Assembly (NCBI RefSeq): GCF_003057885.1
Contig: NZ_QAGK01000012.1
Location: 49,672 to 113,671 of the forward strand
DNA length: 64,000 nt
Reading direction: 5' to 3'
From: Oceaniglobus ichthyenteri
GTDB lineage: Bacteria; Pseudomonadota; Alphaproteobacteria; Rhodobacterales; Rhodobacteraceae
Shown: piece by piece, positions 8,135 to 17,153 of the stretch
Numbering within the stretch: position 1 is the stretch's first letter
Layout of the letters: every line of letters begins with the position of its first letter
Notes under the pieces: model-generated
What the model was told of the DNA's origin: nothing
The model's database searches: none
Seen by the model: the letters and a program-made list of their open reading frames with translations, nothing else
Position numbers and translations under genes: made by a program

Positions 8135-9190
8135 TCAGATCGCGCGCAACCCGGTCGCCGGTTCAAGGGTGTGTGGCGGCGGCGCCAAAGTGTCGCGCAT
8201 AACCAGCGACGTGCCAAGTTCGATTGATTTCAACGGCTTATCGTCTTTCAATAGCCCAACCAGCGCCAAGGCCGATTGTCGGCCCATTTCACGGTGGGGG
8301 ACATGAACACTTGTCAGCGCCGGGATGGTAATCTGGGCAAGCTGCATATCGTCAAACCCGGTGATTGAAACATCGGCGGGCACTTTGATTCCCATCTCAT
8401 GGGCCCGGCGTAACGCTCCCACCGCCAGCACATCATTGCCGCAAAAAACCGCGGTGGGGCGCGGCGTTGATTGCATCAGGGTTGCAAACGCAACAGCGCC
8501 CTGTTCGATGCCATATGTCGTTGTGACCATTTGCAAATCTTTCGGGTCCAAACCGGCGGATTTCAGAGCATTGCGAATGCCCGTCAGACGCCCTGATGCA
8601 CGGTCGTTGGTGGATGTGTCAGCCGAAATCAGCGCCAGACGTTTGTGGCCCAAATCAATGACCGCATCGGCCATCTTTTGCATTGCCGCCACGTTGTCAA
8701 ACCCGACTGATGGCTGTTTCAACGCAGGTTCATAGGCCCAGGTGACAAGCGCCGGAACGCCTTGGGTTTCCAAAAACTGATATATCTCGGGGGCGCGGGC
8801 ATGGCCGATCAATAACAGGGCATCAGCCCCGCGCGCCACCAAAGACCTGATCTGTTCCTCTTCGATATCCTGGCGGTACGAGGTGCTGGCGACGAGCATG
8901 GTATAGCCGTGGCCGCGCAACTCTTCCTGAAACGCTTGCAGGGCGCGGGCGAAAATCGCATTTTCCATGGTGGGGATGATTGCGCCGATGGTGTTGGTGC
9001 GACGCGATGCCATCGCCTTGGCGCCGAAATTCGGCGAATATCCCAGTTCCGCCACAGCGGCCATCACCCGTTCGCGGGTTGGTTTGGCAACCTGTGTGGG
9101 AAAGTTGAGACACCGCGATACCGTCGCAGTCGACACACCTGCCATTTGCGCGACATCATGCAAGGTCGGTATCGAGTGGCGTTGCGGCAT
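8135..9190 (-). CDS. LacI-family transcriptional regulator
   Basis: The product is 351 residues. An N-terminal LacI helix-turn-helix (PTLHDVAQMAGVSTATVSRCL, residues about 7-28) and hinge precede a type I periplasmic-binding-protein-like effector domain from about residue 62 (TNTIGAIIPTMENAIFARAL). It is transcribed away from the TRAP operon beginning at 9344, so it very likely regulates that operon in response to the imported compound or a metabolite. The effector is unknown. The protein is closest in style to GntR-type (gluconate) LacI members, but that is only an impression. Confidence 0.9.
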   Translation of the reverse strand: MPQRHSIPTLHDVAQMAGVSTATVSRCLNFPTQVAKPTRERVMAAVAELGYSPNFGAKAMASRRTNTIGAIIPTMENAIFARALQAFQEELRGHGYTMLVASTSYRQDIEEEQIRSLVARGADALLLIGHARAPEIYQFLETQGVPALVTWAYEPALKQPSVGFDNVAAMQKMADAVIDLGHKRLALISADTSTNDRASGRLTGIRNALKSAGLDPKDLQMVTTTYGIEQGAVAFATLMQSTPRPTAVFCGNDVLAVGALRRAHEMGIKVPADVSITGFDDMQLAQITIPALTSVHVPHREMGRQSALALVGLLKDDKPLKSIELGTSLVMRDTLAPPPHTLEPATGLRAI

Positions 9191-9210
9191 ACAAATCCTG
9201 AGTATTCACG

Positions 9211-9300
9211 TCTGAGAAAATATCGGTTTGTCGTCTTACCAGCATAACAGATGATAAAACAGTCGATGTAAAGGCTTGCATTTCGAAAATATCACGGTTT
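9211..9300. promoter_or_regulatory. Candidate LacI operator region
   Basis: The divergent spacer contains a TTTCGAAA palindrome with a central CG (9281-9288), as LacI-family operators usually have. It also has two similar tracts, AAAATATCGGTTT (9217-9229) and AAAATATCACGGTTT (9286-9300). Binding is inferred from position and symmetry only. Confidence 0.35.
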
Positions 9301-9343
9301 AAATAAAAAAGGGAATTGGCGTAGCGATCGGGAGGATACGCAG

Positions 9344-9517
9344 ATGCCGCTTTACGGAGCACTCATCTTGTTTACGATTTTTGCAGCAAACGTGGTGCTT
9401 GGCGCCATGTCCAATGCCGCATTTCTAAGCGATGTGGGCGAAATGCTCGTGTTGTGGGGTGTCGCGGTGCTGTTCGTTATCGTGGTTCTCAAGAAAGAGG
9501 CCGACGCCAGGAAATAG
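9344..9517 (+). CDS. 57-residue membrane protein at the head of a TRAP operon
   Basis: This reading frame encodes 57 residues with two hydrophobic segments (YGALILFTIFAANVVLGAM and MLVLWGVAVLFVIVVL) and a charged tail KKEADARK. GGGAGG lies eight bases before the ATG. It is 29 bp upstream of the TRAP binding-protein gene and in the same direction, so it is probably the first gene of that operon. I know no function; a small accessory subunit of the transporter is one possibility. Confidence 0.6.
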   Translation: MPLYGALILFTIFAANVVLGAMSNAAFLSDVGEMLVLWGVAVLFVIVVLKKEADARK

Positions 9518-9546
9518 GCCTAATTCAACAGATCAGGGAGGATCGA

Positions 9547-10695
9547 ATGATGGATCAAGAGAACGAAATCAAATCCGCCGAACGGCGCAATTTTCTGAAG
9601 CTGGCCGGCATGGGCAGCTTTACCGCAGCGGTTGTTGCGGGTGCGGCCGGAACGCTTTGGTCATCCGAGGCCGCGGCCCAGACGGCGAACGAAGAGCGTG
9701 ACCGCGAAGCGGCCGCCGATCATGTGATGACGTTGGCCACAGAATATGTCATCGGCACAACGCGCAGCTATCCGGTGATGCAGCTGGACGTGAAAGAAAA
9801 CCTGCAAAACGCATCCAATGGCAAAATTTACGTCAAACTTGCACCGGGTGGGCAACTTGGCACCGGGTCTGCGCTGGCGCAAAAGGTGCAGGGCGGCACC
9901 GTTAATGCAGGGCAGTTTTCCCTTTCGAACTTTGCGCCCTTTGCCCCGGCTGTCGATCTGATCAACATGCCGTATTTCTGCGGTGCGAATCAGCGTTTCG
10001 TGAACCTGGTCACATCCGACATCTGGAAAACCGAAGTCGACGCCATGGTTGAACAGCGCGGGTTCAAGCCGATGTTCTATTTCTGCATTGATCCGCGCGT
10101 CATGGCCGTGCGCAAGGGCGGCGCCGGGGCGATCATGACACCGGGCGATCTGCAGGGGGTCAAATTCCGCGTGCCCGGCTCGCAGATGTTGCAACAATTT
10201 TACCGTATGGCCGGGGCCAACCCGACGCCTGTGGCCTGGGGTGAAACATCATCGGCCATCAAACAGGGCGTTGCCGATGCGTTGGATCCGGCTGTTGGCG
10301 CGCTCTATGCCTTTGGTTTCAAAGACATCCTTAGCCATGTGACCTTTACACAGGCGGTGCCTGACAGTCAGGTCTACGCCTGCAACCTGGAATGGTACAA
10401 CACCCTGCCGGGCGACGTGCAAGAGGCCATCACATGGGCATCCGAGATGAGCTTTCATCAAAACCTTGCCAAGGTTCCGTCGTCGCGCGCCTTTGCCATG
10501 GCGGAAATGGCCAAGAGCGGCGTTGAATTCCACTCGCTCAGCGACGACCAGCTTGCCGAATGGAAAGACACGGTTGGCTATCAGCGGTCGGAATGGGACG
10601 GGTTCAAGACCGAACTTGCCGGGTCGATGGACACGTTCGAAAAACTGGTCGAAGCGGCCGGAACCCGTGGGCAATTTTACGTTCACGACGCCTGA
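9547..10695 (+). CDS. TRAP transporter solute-binding protein (DctP family)
   Basis: The product is 382 residues. It starts with a twin-arginine signal (ERRNFLKLAG, then a hydrophobic stretch to SSEAAAQ), implying folded export to the periplasm. The DctP fold includes the substrate-carboxylate arginine region GVKFRVPGSQML around residue 205. It delivers its ligand to the membrane subunits encoded next. The partner PLP enzyme suggests an amino-acid-like ligand, which is inference. The chosen ATG at 9547 precedes the Tat signal; an upstream extension overlaps the 57-residue gene. Confidence 0.9.
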   Translation: MMDQENEIKSAERRNFLKLAGMGSFTAAVVAGAAGTLWSSEAAAQTANEERDREAAADHVMTLATEYVIGTTRSYPVMQLDVKENLQNASNGKIYVKLAPGGQLGTGSALAQKVQGGTVNAGQFSLSNFAPFAPAVDLINMPYFCGANQRFVNLVTSDIWKTEVDAMVEQRGFKPMFYFCIDPRVMAVRKGGAGAIMTPGDLQGVKFRVPGSQMLQQFYRMAGANPTPVAWGETSSAIKQGVADALDPAVGALYAFGFKDILSHVTFTQAVPDSQVYACNLEWYNTLPGDVQEAITWASEMSFHQNLAKVPSSRAFAMAEMAKSGVEFHSLSDDQLAEWKDTVGYQRSEWDGFKTELAGSMDTFEKLVEAAGTRGQFYVHDA

Positions 10696-10707
10696 TCGAC
10701 ACAGATC

Positions 10708-10733
10708 GGCGGGCGCTGAATGCGGCGCCCGCC
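10708..10733 (+). other. Hairpin between TRAP binding-protein and permease genes
   Basis: A perfect 9-bp stem (GGCGGGCGC at 10708-10716, GCGCCCGCC at 10725-10733) follows the binding-protein stop codon by 12 bases. There is no T-run, so it more likely protects the upstream mRNA from 3' decay than terminates it, giving more binding protein than permease. Confidence 0.6.
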
Positions 10734-10809
10734 ACATTCCAAACATTCAAAGCGCTGCTTTTTCCGGCCATTCCGGAGCATTTGTCGCGTGATGTCTCCG
10801 GGGGGACAG

Positions 10810-11322
10810 ATGGAAACTTTGCGCAATATCGACCGCAACGCCGAAAGATGGCTGCTGTTGGTCTTTTATGTCATGCTTGTCATCACGATGGCGATCGAGG
10901 TGCTGCGGCGCGAGGTGTTTTCCTATTCCTCGGTCTGGGGCGAAGAGATCGTGCGCTATTCCTTCATTTATCTTGCCTGGATCGGGGCATCGGCGGCGAT
11001 CCGGGATCGCGCCCATATCCGCATTGACGTGATCATGCATTATATCGGGCCACGGCCAAAGGCACTGCTGTATATCTTTGGCGATATCGTGATGTTTCTG
11101 GTCGCTGTGATCGCGCTTTACTGGTCGTTCGAAACGGTTCTGGTTTCGGCAAAATTCGGGTCGGTCACCGCCGGGCTTCGCATTTCGCAAATCTGGTTTC
11201 TGATGGCCGTTCCGGTCGGATTTACGCTGATGATCTGGCGGCTCATTCAATCTTTTCTTCGTGATGTCAAAGCCCTGAAAGACGGGACTGACGTTTACGA
11301 AGGCAATACTCTGTTCGATTGA
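10810..11322 (+). CDS. TRAP transporter small permease (DctQ family)
   Basis: The product is 170 residues with four predicted membrane helices, the usual DctQ topology. WGEEIVRYSFIYLAWIGASAAIRDRAHIRID (about residues 41-71) is the characteristic DctQ core. The ATG at 10810 follows a GGGGGG tract. It forms the membrane complex with the large permease 12 bp downstream. Confidence 0.88.
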   Translation: METLRNIDRNAERWLLLVFYVMLVITMAIEVLRREVFSYSSVWGEEIVRYSFIYLAWIGASAAIRDRAHIRIDVIMHYIGPRPKALLYIFGDIVMFLVAVIALYWSFETVLVSAKFGSVTAGLRISQIWFLMAVPVGFTLMIWRLIQSFLRDVKALKDGTDVYEGNTLFD

Positions 11323-11334
11323 GGAAATACTTAA

Positions 11335-12660
11335 ATGTGGCAACAAATCAATCAGACAGTGGAACTGGGCTGGGATTTCCACCTGCCGGTGATCTTGTTT
11401 GTATCGCTGATCGCGCTGGCGGTTCCGGTCTGGGCGGCGATCGGGGCTGGCGCGATCGTCATGCTGGTCATGTCGGGCGACATGCCGCTGAGTGCGGTTG
11501 GCGAAACGCTGTTCAGCGGCATCGATTCCTTTGCGCTCACGGCGGTGCCGTTGTTCATTCTGACCGGTGATGTTTTGGTGCGCACCGGTTTGTCGCGCAA
11601 ATTTCTTGACGTCGCCGAGGCCCTGACCAGCTTTGCCAAAGGCGGGTTCGGATCGGCGACAGTTCTGGTGTGCGGCATGTTCGCGGCCATTTCCGGGTCG
11701 GATGCGGCGGGTGCGGCGGCGGTGGGGCGAATGACAATCAGCCGTCTTGTCGAATCCGGTTATCCGCGGCCCTATGCCTGTGCGCTGGTTGCGGCGGGGG
11801 CCTGTACCGGCATTCTGATTCCGCCCTCCATTGCCTATATCATCATCGGTCTTGTTCTGGGAATTTCGGCATCAACCCTGTTTCTGGCCGCACTGATCCC
11901 CGGCCTTGCGATCCTTACATCGATCCTGATTACAAATATCATCGTCAACCGTATCTATAATTACGAAGGCGGCGGCATGCTCAGTTTCGCAGAGTGGTTC
12001 ACAAATCTGGGCCGCTCGCTGAAATCGGGGTGGTATGCGTTCATCGTGCCGGGCATCATTTTTTACGGCATCTTCTCGGGGCGTCTGACCCCGACTGAGG
12101 CGGGCGCCACCGCGGTTGTTGTCACGATCATCATGGGGTTCATTCTGCGCACGCTGAAGTTTGCAGATTTTCCCGCGATGCTGCTCAGCTCGGCCAAAGT
12201 GAACGGTGTGATCCTGCCGATCATCGCATTTTCGGCGCCTCTGGCCGAAGCCCTGGCAATCATGGGTGTTCCGCAGGGGTTTGTGAATTCTGTCACTTCA
12301 TTGACGGACGAACCCTGGGTGCTGATCCTGTTGATGATCGCGATTCTGATCGCGGCGGGCTGTGTGATGGAGACGACTCCAAATATCGTGATCCTCGCGC
12401 CGATCCTGAAACCGTTGGCCGACAATATCGGCATGAATGAAATTCAGTTTTGTATCATGATGGTCACGGCGTTGGGTGTCGGATTTATCACGCCGCCCCT
12501 TGGGCTGAACCTGTTTGTGGTGGCCGGGATCACGGGCGAATCCATTCTGCGGATTGCATGGCGTGCGATACCATTTGTTCTGGTCATGTTGATTGTGGTT
12601 CTGCTGATCGCATATATCCCGGCCATTTCCACGACCCTGTTGCCGGATATTTACAAATAG
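11335..12660 (+). CDS. TRAP transporter large permease (DctM family)
   Basis: The product is 441 residues with about twelve hydrophobic segments. DctM signatures include SGSDAAGAAAVGRM, GILIPPSIAYIIIGLV and GFITPPLGLNLFVVAGI. It is the ion-coupled translocation subunit of a tripartite importer. It lies third in the P-Q-M order, with a GAGGAAAT ribosome binding site, and is followed 45 bp later by the PLP enzyme gene. Confidence 0.93.
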   Translation: MWQQINQTVELGWDFHLPVILFVSLIALAVPVWAAIGAGAIVMLVMSGDMPLSAVGETLFSGIDSFALTAVPLFILTGDVLVRTGLSRKFLDVAEALTSFAKGGFGSATVLVCGMFAAISGSDAAGAAAVGRMTISRLVESGYPRPYACALVAAGACTGILIPPSIAYIIIGLVLGISASTLFLAALIPGLAILTSILITNIIVNRIYNYEGGGMLSFAEWFTNLGRSLKSGWYAFIVPGIIFYGIFSGRLTPTEAGATAVVVTIIMGFILRTLKFADFPAMLLSSAKVNGVILPIIAFSAPLAEALAIMGVPQGFVNSVTSLTDEPWVLILLMIAILIAAGCVMETTPNIVILAPILKPLADNIGMNEIQFCIMMVTALGVGFITPPLGLNLFVVAGITGESILRIAWRAIPFVLVMLIVVLLIAYIPAISTTLLPDIYK

Positions 12661-12705
12661 GCCGGGTCTGTCAGGGTGGGGGCATAAATCCAGGGGACAC
12701 ACGGG

Positions 12706-13833
12706 ATGCAAACTGATCGAACTGACCTTGAAGGATTGGCAACACCCGCCTTGGTGCTGGATACGGCCAAGATGACGCGCAATATCGACCGACTGGCGGC
12801 GCGCGCCAGTGATCTGGGCGTGACGTTGCGGCCGCATATGAAAACCGCCAAATCGGTTGATGTTGCCAAGCGTCTGACCGGTGGTGACACCACCGGGCCG
12901 ATCACCGTGTCGACCTTGAAAGAGGCCGAGGTGTTTCATGGGGCGGGCTACACCGATATTCTGTATGCCGTTGGTATCGCGCCGCAAAAACTGCCGCATG
13001 TGCAGGAACTGCGGGGCAGGGGCTGCGATCTGGTTGTGATCCTTGACAGTGCGGCGCAGGCGGTCGCGGTGGCCGATGCGGGCGTGCCGGCATTGATTGA
13101 AATTGACAGCGACGGGCATCGCGGCGGGCTGTCTGCGGATGATCCCGACTTGATCAAGGTTGGCCGTATTCTGCACGATCACGGGCTGCTGCGCGGGGTG
13201 ATGACCCATGCAGGCGAAAGTTACGGCGCCCGCGGTCAAACCGCCCATGCCGCATTTGCCGAACGCGAACGCGATGCGGTTGTTGGCGCGGCTGAAAATT
13301 TGCGGGCGGGCGGGCTCGATTGTCCTGTTGTGAGCGTCGGATCAACACCCACCGCCCATGCCGCGCGCGATCTTACAGGCGTCACTGAAATGCGCGCCGG
13401 CGTTTACATGTTCTTTGATCTGGTGATGGCAGGGATTGAGGTGTGCCGCGTGGACGACATCGCGCTCAGCGTGCTGACCACGGTAATCGGGCACCAAAAT
13501 GCCAAGGGTTGGGTGATGATTGATGCGGGCTGGATGGCCATGTCACGCGACCGTGGAACAGCAGCGCAAAGTGTGGATCAGGGATATGGAATTGTCTGCG
13601 ATGCCCAAGGGGCGGTGATTCCCGATCTGATCGTGATCAGCGCCAATCAGGAACACGGCATCATTGCCCTGCGGCCGGGCGCGAATGGCACGGTGCCTGA
13701 TCTTCCTGTGGGAACACGATTGCGCATTCTGCCCAACCATGCCTGCGCGACGGCCGCACAACATGACCGGTATCACGTGCTGCCTGCGCAGGATGGAACG
13801 ATGGCGGTTTGGCATCGCTTCAACGGCTGGTAA
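12706..13833 (+). CDS. PLP enzyme of the D-serine dehydratase / D-threonine aldolase family
   Basis: The product is 375 residues. It has an alanine-racemase-type PLP barrel with the lysine in RPHMKTAKS (about residue 45) and a C-terminal DSD domain with the metal-binding His/Cys pattern NHACATAAQHDRYHV. Family members act on D-serine, D-threonine, D-threo-3-hydroxyaspartate or, as in BhcC, beta-hydroxyaspartate. The other genes of the beta-hydroxyaspartate cycle are not here. Its place at the end of a TRAP operon suggests it breaks down the imported compound, probably a 3-hydroxy or D-amino acid. The exact substrate cannot be read from the sequence. Confidence 0.82.
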   Translation: MQTDRTDLEGLATPALVLDTAKMTRNIDRLAARASDLGVTLRPHMKTAKSVDVAKRLTGGDTTGPITVSTLKEAEVFHGAGYTDILYAVGIAPQKLPHVQELRGRGCDLVVILDSAAQAVAVADAGVPALIEIDSDGHRGGLSADDPDLIKVGRILHDHGLLRGVMTHAGESYGARGQTAHAAFAERERDAVVGAAENLRAGGLDCPVVSVGSTPTAHAARDLTGVTEMRAGVYMFFDLVMAGIEVCRVDDIALSVLTTVIGHQNAKGWVMIDAGWMAMSRDRGTAAQSVDQGYGIVCDAQGAVIPDLIVISANQEHGIIALRPGANGTVPDLPVGTRLRILPNHACATAAQHDRYHVLPAQDGTMAVWHRFNGW

Positions 13834-13931
13834 GCGGGCGGACCGGCAGAACCCTTTCATGTCGTTCTCAACCTTGACTTACCGGGCGCCTCGGTGCTTC
13901 GGTCGGCGTTAGATCAATCACGGAGGCTGCC

Positions 13932-14828
13932 ATGCGCCATCTATCAATTCTTGCCCTTGCCATCATGCCGACAATGTCGGCCGCCGAAATGCTGGACGAC
14001 ACACCGCGCATCGCCCTGATGTCGGCATTCCCGCCCGAATGGGTGGCGTTGCAGGAAGGGTTGGAAAACCCGTCCGAACATGAATTGAATGGCGTCACCT
14101 TCATCACCGGCCAGATGGGCGGCAAGGATGTGGTGATTTTTCTGTCGGGCGTTTCGATGGTGAACGCGGCCATGACCACGCAACTTGCGCTTGATCATTT
14201 TGACATTACGACCATCGCGTTTTCCGGTATCGCGGGCGGTGTCGATACCAGCCTTTCGATTGGCGATGTGGTGGTTCCGGCGCAATGGGGCAAATACCTC
14301 GAAGGTGTGATGGCCCGCGAAACCGATGGCGCGTTTTCGATTCCGCCCTGGATGAACAGCGATTTTGAAAACCTGGGCATGATCACGACCGTCCCGATGG
14401 GGATCAAATCGGCGGCAAGTGCCGAAGTGGATGATCGTTTCTGGTTTCAGTCGGATGAAAAATTGTTGGAAACCGCGCGCCGGGTTGCGGAAGAAATGAC
14501 GTTGGCCGATTGCAATCCCGACAACGAATGCCTGAGCACCGCGCCCGAGATCGTAATTGGCGGCAATGGGGTGTCGGGGCCGTTCTTCGTGGACAATGCC
14601 GAATTGCGAACCTGGGCCTTTGCAACATTTGAGGCACAGGTTCTGGATATGGAAAGCGCGGCGGTGGCCCATGTTGCCTATGCCAATGACGTGCCGTTCA
14701 TCGCGTTCCGGTCATTGTCTGATCTGGCCGGCGGCGGCGAGGGGGCGAATGAAATGGGCACGTTCATGTCCCTCGCGGCCAGCAATGCGGCAAGCGTGAT
14801 GCGCGGTTTTGTCGCCGCATTGGAATAG
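13932..14828 (+). CDS. Nucleosidase-like protein (MTAN/PNP family) with a signal peptide
   Basis: The product is 298 residues. It begins with a probable signal peptide (MRHLSILALAIMPTMSAAE). The rest matches the MTA/SAH nucleosidase/phosphorylase fold: IALMSAFPPEW at the start of the fold, GIAGGVDTSLSIGDVVVP, and the purine/ribose-site motif LDMESAAVAHVAYANDVPFIAFRSLSDLAGG. Normal MTAN is cytosolic; this copy appears exported. An insert with two Cys (ADCNPDNECL, about residue 195) could be disulphide-bonded in the periplasm. A GGAGG precedes the ATG. It may hydrolyse extracellular nucleosides; this is inference. Confidence 0.78.
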   Translation: MRHLSILALAIMPTMSAAEMLDDTPRIALMSAFPPEWVALQEGLENPSEHELNGVTFITGQMGGKDVVIFLSGVSMVNAAMTTQLALDHFDITTIAFSGIAGGVDTSLSIGDVVVPAQWGKYLEGVMARETDGAFSIPPWMNSDFENLGMITTVPMGIKSAASAEVDDRFWFQSDEKLLETARRVAEEMTLADCNPDNECLSTAPEIVIGGNGVSGPFFVDNAELRTWAFATFEAQVLDMESAAVAHVAYANDVPFIAFRSLSDLAGGGEGANEMGTFMSLAASNAASVMRGFVAALE

Positions 14829-14844
14829 CGCGCGGTTTTACCGC

Positions 14845-14868
14845 AAACCCGGTGAGAGGGCGGGTTTT
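14845..14868 (+). terminator. Probable terminator after the nucleosidase gene
   Basis: AAACCCG (14845-14851) pairs with CGGGTTT (14861-14867) across a 9-base loop and ends in TTTT. It lies between two convergent genes. Confidence 0.5.
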
Positions 14869-14893
14869 GGATCATGGGGAAAGAGCCGGGGTT

Positions 14894-16879
14894 TCATTTG
14901 GGCGATGGTGGTAACATCAGCGCCCGAATGGCCGGATCACCTCCCAGATCCCGTGCCAAAAACCGCATGCCCGATTCCGTCAGATGCTGATCGTCGAAAT
15001 TCATCAAGGTCAGATCGTCACCCGGCACAAAGGCCAGACATCCATCAGGGTCACAAAGCGCTGCCAATCGGTTATACACATGAAAACCATAAGGTTGCGC
15101 CATTTCAACCAGCGCCCTGTGTGCCGCCGCAACATCAAAATCAAACCGCGCTGGCAATCGGGTGTCCGGGGTCAGATTCGCATTGTTCAACCCCAAACCG
15201 CGGATCGCGCTGACGGTGGGGTTCTGAAACTTTGGTCCCGGCCCGATGACAAGAACCTCACCGCCCCACCGATCCAGATCAGTCAGGGTTTTTGAGGTTG
15301 GGGAAAGACCCACAATTGGCCAGTGCGATGCAAGAATTACCAGTTTCGGTTGGACGATGGACAGTACCTCGGAAAGGTTGTCGTTCAGGCCGGGAAAGCA
15401 ATGCCGGTTGGCCCGAACGGTATATTGCGCTGGCGCACAGCCAGAGGAATGAAGCATCACAAGATGCGCCTTGGGAAAGGCATATCCAATGGTGCGCAAC
15501 ATGTCGCGCCCGTGACTGTCGCCTATAATCAGAACCGGCTGATCACCGGGCGCCGCACCGCGGGTGGCATTTTGTGTCGCAGTTTCAAGACACGCGAGGG
15601 TGGCAGGCACCGTTTCATAGGTGTCCAGACTGCACAGGCCCTGGCGCCCATCCATGCCCAGATTGGTCAGATGATCAATGTAATCTGAACGTGCGGTGTC
15701 GGCCAACGCCGTGATGACGCGGGCATCATGCAGGGGAAGATATGTGCGCGCGGTGCTTATCAGGGATGTCTGTTTTTCAAGCGTCCAGGCAAAGCCAACC
15801 ATAATCAACGGTATCACCGCCACCGCGACCGATCGTTTGGGCAACCGCCACCACGGGTTTGTACGCACAGGCCTTTCAAAAAACCGATAGGACAGTTCAG
15901 CCAACGGAAAAGCCAGCAGGGCAATGGCCATCCGCTCTCCTTCGTTGGGGATGATCATGATGAGTTTGAGTGCAACGATAAGCGGCCAGTGCCACAAATA
16001 AATCGAATACGACCGCGTGCCGATCCACCGCATCACCCGATTGGTCAAAAACCAAAACGACGGATCCGACTTTTGCGCCGGGGCTGCCACCACCAAACCC
16101 GCCCCGATGATGGGCAACAGCGCGCCCAAGCCGGGAAAGGGCAGGGCCGAGCGGTACAAAACAGCCGTCGTCACAATCACGCACAGCCCAACCAACCGCA
16201 TGATCCAGCCAAAGCGCGCAAACCGTGCGAACGCCCCCTGACTCAGGCCCAGAATCCCGCCGATGGCCAATTCCCAAAACCGCGGCACTATCCCGAAAAA
16301 CGCGCGGTTGTCTGCGTTTTGAACAAGATATTCTGCCCAGATCAGCGATACGCCCGCGAAAAGGATCAGAACAAGCGTCATGCGCGATTTCACAACAAAG
16401 GGCAGCACCGCAAGGATGAGATAGAATTGAAACTCTACCCCCAATGACCATGTGTGCAGCAACAAGATGGTATCGCTGCTGCGTTCGAAATATCCACTTT
16501 GTGCCAAAAACAGATAGTTCGAGAAGAATCCCGATGCCGCAAATGCGCTGTTTAAAAACTCTACAAACGCGCTGTCGCTGAGGTATAACAGGCCAACAGC
16601 GCCGCTGAAGGCAAGCACCGGCAGCAGGGCGGGCACCAGACGGCGAAACCGCCGCAACATGAAATCCCGTGCCGAAAACGTGCCCGCCGCACTCTGTTTG
16701 AACACCGCCGGAATGATCAGATAGCCGGAAATGACAAAGAAGACATCAACACCGATAAAGCCGCCGCCAAAATCGGAAAATCCGACATGATAGAAAAGAA
16801 CAATCAGAACCGAAAGCGCGCGCAAGCCGTCAATATCGTGCCGAATCTCACGCGCTGCGTTTTGCCGTCCTATCGTCAC
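14894..16879 (-). CDS. Acyltransferase-3 / SGNH membrane O-acetylase (OafA/YrhL type)
   Basis: The product is about 661 residues. An N-terminal acyltransferase-3 domain of about ten membrane helices begins HDIDGLRALSVLIVLFYH and contains GGGFIGVDVFFVISGYLI. A C-terminal periplasmic SGNH domain shows the Ser motif IIGDSHGRDM (about residue 452) and the DxxH motif DDQHLTESG near the end. Such proteins O-acetylate surface polysaccharides. I prefer the GTG at 16879, which has AAAGGA about eight bases upstream; an in-frame ATG at 16915 lacks a ribosome binding site. No glycan gene cluster adjoins it. Confidence 0.88.
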   Translation of the reverse strand: MTIGRQNAAREIRHDIDGLRALSVLIVLFYHVGFSDFGGGFIGVDVFFVISGYLIIPAVFKQSAAGTFSARDFMLRRFRRLVPALLPVLAFSGAVGLLYLSDSAFVEFLNSAFAASGFFSNYLFLAQSGYFERSSDTILLLHTWSLGVEFQFYLILAVLPFVVKSRMTLVLILFAGVSLIWAEYLVQNADNRAFFGIVPRFWELAIGGILGLSQGAFARFARFGWIMRLVGLCVIVTTAVLYRSALPFPGLGALLPIIGAGLVVAAPAQKSDPSFWFLTNRVMRWIGTRSYSIYLWHWPLIVALKLIMIIPNEGERMAIALLAFPLAELSYRFFERPVRTNPWWRLPKRSVAVAVIPLIMVGFAWTLEKQTSLISTARTYLPLHDARVITALADTARSDYIDHLTNLGMDGRQGLCSLDTYETVPATLACLETATQNATRGAAPGDQPVLIIGDSHGRDMLRTIGYAFPKAHLVMLHSSGCAPAQYTVRANRHCFPGLNDNLSEVLSIVQPKLVILASHWPIVGLSPTSKTLTDLDRWGGEVLVIGPGPKFQNPTVSAIRGLGLNNANLTPDTRLPARFDFDVAAAHRALVEMAQPYGFHVYNRLAALCDPDGCLAFVPGDDLTLMNFDDQHLTESGMRFLARDLGGDPAIRALMLPPSPK

Positions 16880-17153
16880 GCGACATTCCTTTGTTGAAAC
16901 GTACCCAACGGACATCGCGTCAGGGATACTTGGGCCTCACGAAGTGCCGCGACCGTTTTGCGGGCCTGCAAGACCATCCGATATGGGGGGTCTGAATATC
17001 TTAAACCAATGAATATTCAATACCGATGCGTTCAGGGCCGCACCGCGCAAAAGGGCGATCTGTGCGTGGCACTGAAAGGTACAGTGCGCTGGCTAGGATC
17101 AGGGCCGGGCCTGCCGCGCACATGGTTCAATCATCTGAGGGCTATGCTGACAT
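16880..17153. other. Spacer without recognisable gene
   Basis: This 274-bp stretch lies upstream of the acyltransferase gene and downstream of the GntR gene, both on the minus strand. I see no convincing reading frame, RNA gene or repeat. It presumably holds the acyltransferase promoter. Confidence 0.4.

Noticed and set aside
12298..13248. Long minus-strand frame opposite DctM and the PLP enzyme
   Set aside because: Antisense to two well-supported genes and with unusual His/Gln/Arg-rich composition typical of shadow frames.
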